From Bacillota bacterium (GTDB taxonomy: Bacteria; Bacillota; Clostridia; Christensenellales; QAND01), in assembly GCA_019415425.1 (NCBI GenBank), contig DXZF01000152.1:1-7983 (forward strand): 7,983 bases of DNA. The letters run 5' to 3'. Position numbers and translations under genes: made by a program. Each line of letters begins with the position of its first letter. Positions within the stretch are counted from its first letter, which is position 1. The notes under the pieces were generated by a model. It was not told where the DNA came from. It saw nothing but the letters and a program-made list of their open reading frames with translations, and did no database searches. Below are positions 4,878-7,983 of the stretch, piece by piece.

Positions 4878-7800
4878 CAGAACAGGCTGAGCTGTTTGCC
4901 CTGTTGCGCCCTTTGCGGCGTTCGGATGGTTACGCGCTCGATGTCCTGCTGTGCAATCTCCTGCAAAAAGGGCGAGGGCTGCTGAGTGGCCGTGAGAATC
5001 AATTCATCTCTGGCGCGCGTCATGCCGACGTAGAACAGCCGCCGTTCCTCCTGCACGTCTGCCGTGCCATGCGTGGATTCCAGCGGCAGCGTGCCCGCAT
5101 TCACACCGCATACAAATACCACGGGAAACTCCAACCCCTTGGCGCCGTGCAGCGTCATCAGCGTCACTGCGCCGGAGGCGTAATGCCTTTGCTCGCTGCG
5201 TCGCAAATCGCTCTCCTGCCCCAGCAGCAGCGTCTGCAGCAACGCGGGCATATCGGCGTGCAGCTGTGCCATCTGTTCCAGTTTTTTCAGGCCTTCGCTA
5301 TGCGGATATCCCATGCGCTGTCGCCACGCCTGCAGCAGTGCGACCGGGCTTTCGCTCTGTACGCGCGGTGCCAGCGCACACAGCGCATCCAAACAGGGGT
5401 GATACTTCTCCCCCGCCTGCGCGCGCACGGACGCGATGCGCGCCTGCCAGTCCTGTTCCTTTTCCGTTTGTGCCCAGGCCTGCAACAGCGCCTGTACCTC
5501 TCGCTTGCCGGCGCGCTTTTGAGCGCACAACAGCGCTTGCAGCGCCCCGTCGTTGTGGGGCTGCGTCATGCACCGGAAGGCGCAGAGCGCTTCGTGCACG
5601 CGCGAATCCTGCAAAAAATCCTCCCGCCCCGTCACCACATACGGGATTCCTTCCCTGCGCAGGCACTGCTCCAGCACCTTTGCCTGGCGGTGTGTGCGGT
5701 ACAGGACGGCGATCTCGGCAAAACTGCGCGCATGCGTGCGCGTCGAGGCGCCGGCGAGCTGTTGGGCATCCAGCATATCCACACCGCCGACCATGCGGTT
5801 GATCTCTTTGGCAATCCAGATGGCCTCTGCCAGATCGCTCTGTGCCGTGTACAGCCGTACAGGCGCCCCCGCTTCGCGCTGCGCGTGCAACGTGCGGGCA
5901 GCGCCGTCGTTGTGCTGTACCACCGACAGCGCACACGACAGCACCTGCGGCGTAGAGCGATAGTTTTGCACCAGTGCAATGGTGCGCAAATCCGGTTCCG
6001 CCTGTTTTAGGTGTGCAAAGCACTGCGCATCCGATCCGCGAAAGCCGTAGATGGACTGATCGGGATCGCCGATGACGAACAGCGATTCGTTCCCCTTCGC
6101 CCAGGCTCGAATCAGCCGGTGCTGCAGCGCGTTGATATCCTGGAATTCATCCACCAGCAGGTGCGTAAATGCCGGTTTCTGTTCAGGCATGTCCAGCGCC
6201 AGCGCGCGCAACAACAGGTCGTCAAAATCCAGCGCATGCCGCTGTTCCAGGCGCCGCGCATACAGCGCCAACGCCTGCGGGGGGACATCGGTACACGGCA
6301 ACTCATTTTTGTGCCGCGAAATGCCCTCCAGCAATTGCGCAGGGGACAGCGAAAGCCCCAGTGCACGCACAATTTCATGCGCCAGTGCCAGCGCCTCGTC
6401 AGGGTCGATCAACGTCACGGTCCCGGATTGCTGCTGCAGCAGTTGCAGGCAGATGCTGTGGAACGTACCGATCGTCATGCCCCGGATGGCCTGCTTCCCA
6501 CCCAGCTGCGCCTCCAGCCGCGCGCGCATTTCCTGCGCCGCCTGGTTGGTAAAGGTGACGGCCGTGATGGTGTCGGGCCTGGCCTTTTGCCGCTCCACCA
6601 GGTGGATGATCCGCGCAATCAGCGTTTGCGTCTTGCCAGTACCCGGCCCTGCGATGACGGCCACGGCGCGCTCTTGCGCGCAAGCCGCTGCCCGTTGTTC
6701 TTCATTGAGCGTAGCAAACAGTTCTCCGGCTGGTTGGGCGGGGGGCCGTACCGCTTCGCTGCTTGCCTGGTGGCGCGCAGGTTGGGCCGTTTTGCGCGCC
6801 TGCTTCTTTGCGGGGGCCGCCTGTGCCCCGTCAAAAAAACCGATTTGCCCTTGCAGGGCGTCCCGCTGCGCCTGATCCAGCAATTGGATGGTTCCATAGA
6901 CGCCATCGTACCCCGGCGTACGCTCCACCTCCTTGCAGCGCAACCGCCGAATGCCTTCGCGCACACACGGACCCGCTACGCGCGCAATGGCATCGAGCGG
7001 GGCCTGCCGCAGGATGAAAAACTCCGTGCCCAGCGCCTGCAACATGTGCTCGTACTGCGCCTGCACGCGCACGCTGGTAGGGCCGCGTCCCGTCGAGGCG
7101 GCAATGACTTCGGGCAGCGGCACCAGGCTCTCAAATGGGCGCGCGTTTTCGGGCCGGTAGCCCCAGGCACGATCGGCCAGCTGCTCCACGCGGTGCTGCA
7201 CACCGATGGTGATCTTTTTCCCGCACACAGGGCATTTGCCGCCCAAGGCCTGTGTCTGCTCTGGCGTCAGGCACAGTTTGCAGTTGCGATGCCCATCGTA
7301 GTGGTATTTGCCCTCTTCCGGAAAAAACTCGATGGTCCCCACAAGGCCCTCGCCCGTCTGCAGCGCACGGTACAGCGCCGCATAGCCGTAGGGGATCTCC
7401 AGTAGATTGGCTTCGCGCCCCAGCTTGCTGGGCGAATGCGCATCGGAGTTGGAAATGAGGCGGTAGCCATCCAGCTGCGACAGCTGCCAATTCATGGGCG
7501 GGTCGGAGGACAGGCCCGTCTCCAACGCGTAGATGTGCGGTGTGAGGTCGCCATAGCATTGCTCAATGGTCTCAAAGCCCGAAAATGCGCCAAACAGCGA
7601 AAAGTGCGGCGTCCAGATGTGCGCCGGGATGAACAGCGCCTGTGGGCAGCATTCGAGCGTGATCTCCAGCAGGTCGTGGCTGTCCAAGCCCAATATCGGG
7701 CGCCCATCGGAATGCAGGTTGCCCACCTGTTCCAGCCGGTGCGAGAGCCGCTCGGCCGCTTCCAATCCCGGCAGCAAAATCACGTGATGCACTTTGCGCA

Positions 7801-7983
7801 CCTTGCCGTCTTTCTTGTAGATGGTGCTGATCTCTGTAGAGCATACGAACCGGGGTTCCGGCGCACCGTCAATGGAAAAATCCTGCACGCGATACGCGTC
7901 CTTGAGCCTGTAGAACCCTTCCTCTGCCGGTTCCAACTGCTCCCGGCACAGGGCGCGCCAGGCCGGATGCGTAAAGTCGCCGG
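4877..7983 (-). CDS. Endonuclease Q-UvrD/PcrA-type helicase fusion (5' end beyond window)
   Basis: DNA-repair fusion with 1034 residues visible; roughly the first 40, including the PHP HxH motif, lie off the right edge. Numbering is from the first visible residue. Residues 1-385 match EndoQ, a PHP-fold endonuclease that nicks 5' of deaminated bases and abasic sites: GDFTHP (1-6), CSTEIS with Glu50, His65-His66, LDSHDLLE (99-106), IPAHIWTPH (118-126), NSDAHS (178-183), and a Zn ribbon with Cys234, 237, 250 and 253. A low-complexity Ala/Pro/Lys/Gln linker (about 385-420) leads to an SF1A helicase with every motif: Q motif near 425-433, Walker A GPGTGKT (445-451), DEFQD (611-615), GDPDQSIYGFRG (638-649), QNYRST (672-677), TLHGAKGLEF (943-952), VGMTRARDEL (985-994). 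The C-terminus is QLSLF (1030-1034), a sliding-clamp-binding consensus. Fusion should couple lesion nicking to strand unwinding. The TTG at 7936 is not the start, because EndoQ residues continue upstream in frame. It is the first visible gene of the operon. Confidence 0.93.
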   Translation of the reverse strand, partial: GDFTHPAWRALCREQLEPAEEGFYRLKDAYRVQDFSIDGAPEPRFVCSTEISTIYKKDGKVRKVHHVILLPGLEAAERLSHRLEQVGNLHSDGRPILGLDSHDLLEITLECCPQALFIPAHIWTPHFSLFGAFSGFETIEQCYGDLTPHIYALETGLSSDPPMNWQLSQLDGYRLISNSDAHSPSKLGREANLLEIPYGYAALYRALQTGEGLVGTIEFFPEEGKYHYDGHRNCKLCLTPEQTQALGGKCPVCGKKITIGVQHRVEQLADRAWGYRPENARPFESLVPLPEVIAASTGRGPTSVRVQAQYEHMLQALGTEFFILRQAPLDAIARVAGPCVREGIRRLRCKEVERTPGYDGVYGTIQLLDQAQRDALQGQIGFFDGAQAAPAKKQARKTAQPARHQASSEAVRPPAQPAGELFATLNEEQRAAACAQERAVAVIAGPGTGKTQTLIARIIHLVERQKARPDTITAVTFTNQAAQEMRARLEAQLGGKQAIRGMTIGTFHSICLQLLQQQSGTVTLIDPDEALALAHEIVRALGLSLSPAQLLEGISRHKNELPCTDVPPQALALYARRLEQRHALDFDDLLLRALALDMPEQKPAFTHLLVDEFQDINALQHRLIRAWAKGNESLFVIGDPDQSIYGFRGSDAQCFAHLKQAEPDLRTIALVQNYRSTPQVLSCALSVVQHNDGAARTLHAQREAGAPVRLYTAQSDLAEAIWIAKEINRMVGGVDMLDAQQLAGASTRTHARSFAEIAVLYRTHRQAKVLEQCLRREGIPYVVTGREDFLQDSRVHEALCAFRCMTQPHNDGALQALLCAQKRAGKREVQALLQAWAQTEKEQDWQARIASVRAQAGEKYHPCLDALCALAPRVQSESPVALLQAWRQRMGYPHSEGLKKLEQMAQLHADMPALLQTLLLGQESDLRRSEQRHYASGAVTLMTLHGAKGLEFPVVFVCGVNAGTLPLESTHGTADVQEERRLFYVGMTRARDELILTATQQPSPFLQEIAQQDIERVTIRTPQRAQQGKQLSLF
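6811..6852 (-). other. Candidate -1 frameshift/slippage site at the EndoQ end
   Basis: Coding-strand codons GGT TTT TTT GAC contain the slippery heptamer T-TTT-TTT (6833-6839) in the correct phase. A -1 ribosomal shift, or one extra T added by RNA polymerase, gives TGA as the next codon, producing an EndoQ-only protein ending in QIGFF. An SD-like AAGGG (6848-6852) lies 8 nt upstream of the run, and a GC-only hairpin (CGGGG/CCCCG or GGGGC/GCCCC, 6811-6830) starts 2-4 nt after it. The layout resembles dnaX. Use in vivo is inference; TTT TTT also encodes Phe-Phe elsewhere in this gene. Confidence 0.35.

Noticed and set aside
4715..6010. Long plus-strand open frame (431 codons) opposite the helicase
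   Set aside because: Shadow of a GC-rich coding strand. The minus-strand frame has all helicase motifs, while this one has no recognisable domain and crosses the junction between two real genes.
6011..7405. Long plus-strand open frame (464 codons) opposite EndoQ and the helicase N-terminus
   Set aside because: Antisense shadow in the same phase as the previous one; Arg/Gln/His-rich product with no known motifs.
7934..7936. TTG at 7936 as the start of the EndoQ-helicase
   Set aside because: The frame stays open to the right edge and the residues upstream (GDFTHPAW and so on) are clear EndoQ sequence, so the true start is outside the window.
1..7983. CRISPR array, insertion sequence, rRNA or tRNA
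   Set aside because: No regularly spaced repeats, no transposase-like frame with terminal inverted repeats, and no tRNA cloverleaf or rRNA motif was seen on either strand.

Overview
The window looks like a chromosomal segment of a fairly GC-rich, spore-forming Firmicute, most likely class Clostridia. The evidence is a free-standing Spo0A-type DNA-binding domain, 0A-box-like sites, strong purine-rich Shine-Dalgarno sequences before the complete genes, an EFR1-type flavodoxin/ferredoxin protein, and an endonuclease Q-UvrD fusion of a kind I associate with clostridial genomes. The assignment to Clostridia is inference; nothing in the sequence names a species. All six supported genes lie on the minus strand, so the window reads right to left.

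Right part (7983 to 2419): a compact four-gene run with gaps of 36-41 bp and no visible internal promoter or terminator, which I read as one operon. Its first gene, cut by the right edge, encodes a DNA-repair fusion: an endonuclease Q (EndoQ) module with PHP fold and Zn ribbon, joined by an Ala/Pro/Lys/Gln linker to a complete UvrD-type SF1A helicase that ends in a textbook sliding-clamp-binding peptide (QLSLF). At the end of the EndoQ module lies a T7 slippery run where a -1 ribosomal shift, or a one-base transcriptional insertion, gives an immediate TGA. Then come a small metallo-beta-lactamase-fold hydrolase (glyoxalase II-like), an EFR1 flavodoxin/2x[4Fe-4S] protein, and a D-2-hydroxyacid dehydrogenase.

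Middle part (2418 to 1070): a 334-bp gap holds a good sigma-A-type promoter, a 15-bp palindrome near the predicted start of transcription and a short leader hairpin. It precedes a single-gene unit for a uroporphyrinogen-decarboxylase-fold protein, more like corrinoid/thiol methyltransferases (MtaA-type Zn ligands) than HemE. A strong intrinsic terminator follows 20 bp after its stop.

Left part (1069 to 1): an AT-rich promoter drives a 108-residue orphan Spo0A C-terminal domain protein. Two 0A-box-like elements in tandem, 10 bp apart, lie just downstream of the predicted -10, where binding would be expected to repress. No gene could be supported in positions 1-397.

The two items most worth following are (i) the EndoQ-helicase fusion with two candidate clamp-binding peptides and a possible programmed switch between a short EndoQ-only and a full-length product, and (ii) the receiver-less Spo0A-like regulator that may be controlled by Spo0A or by itself.
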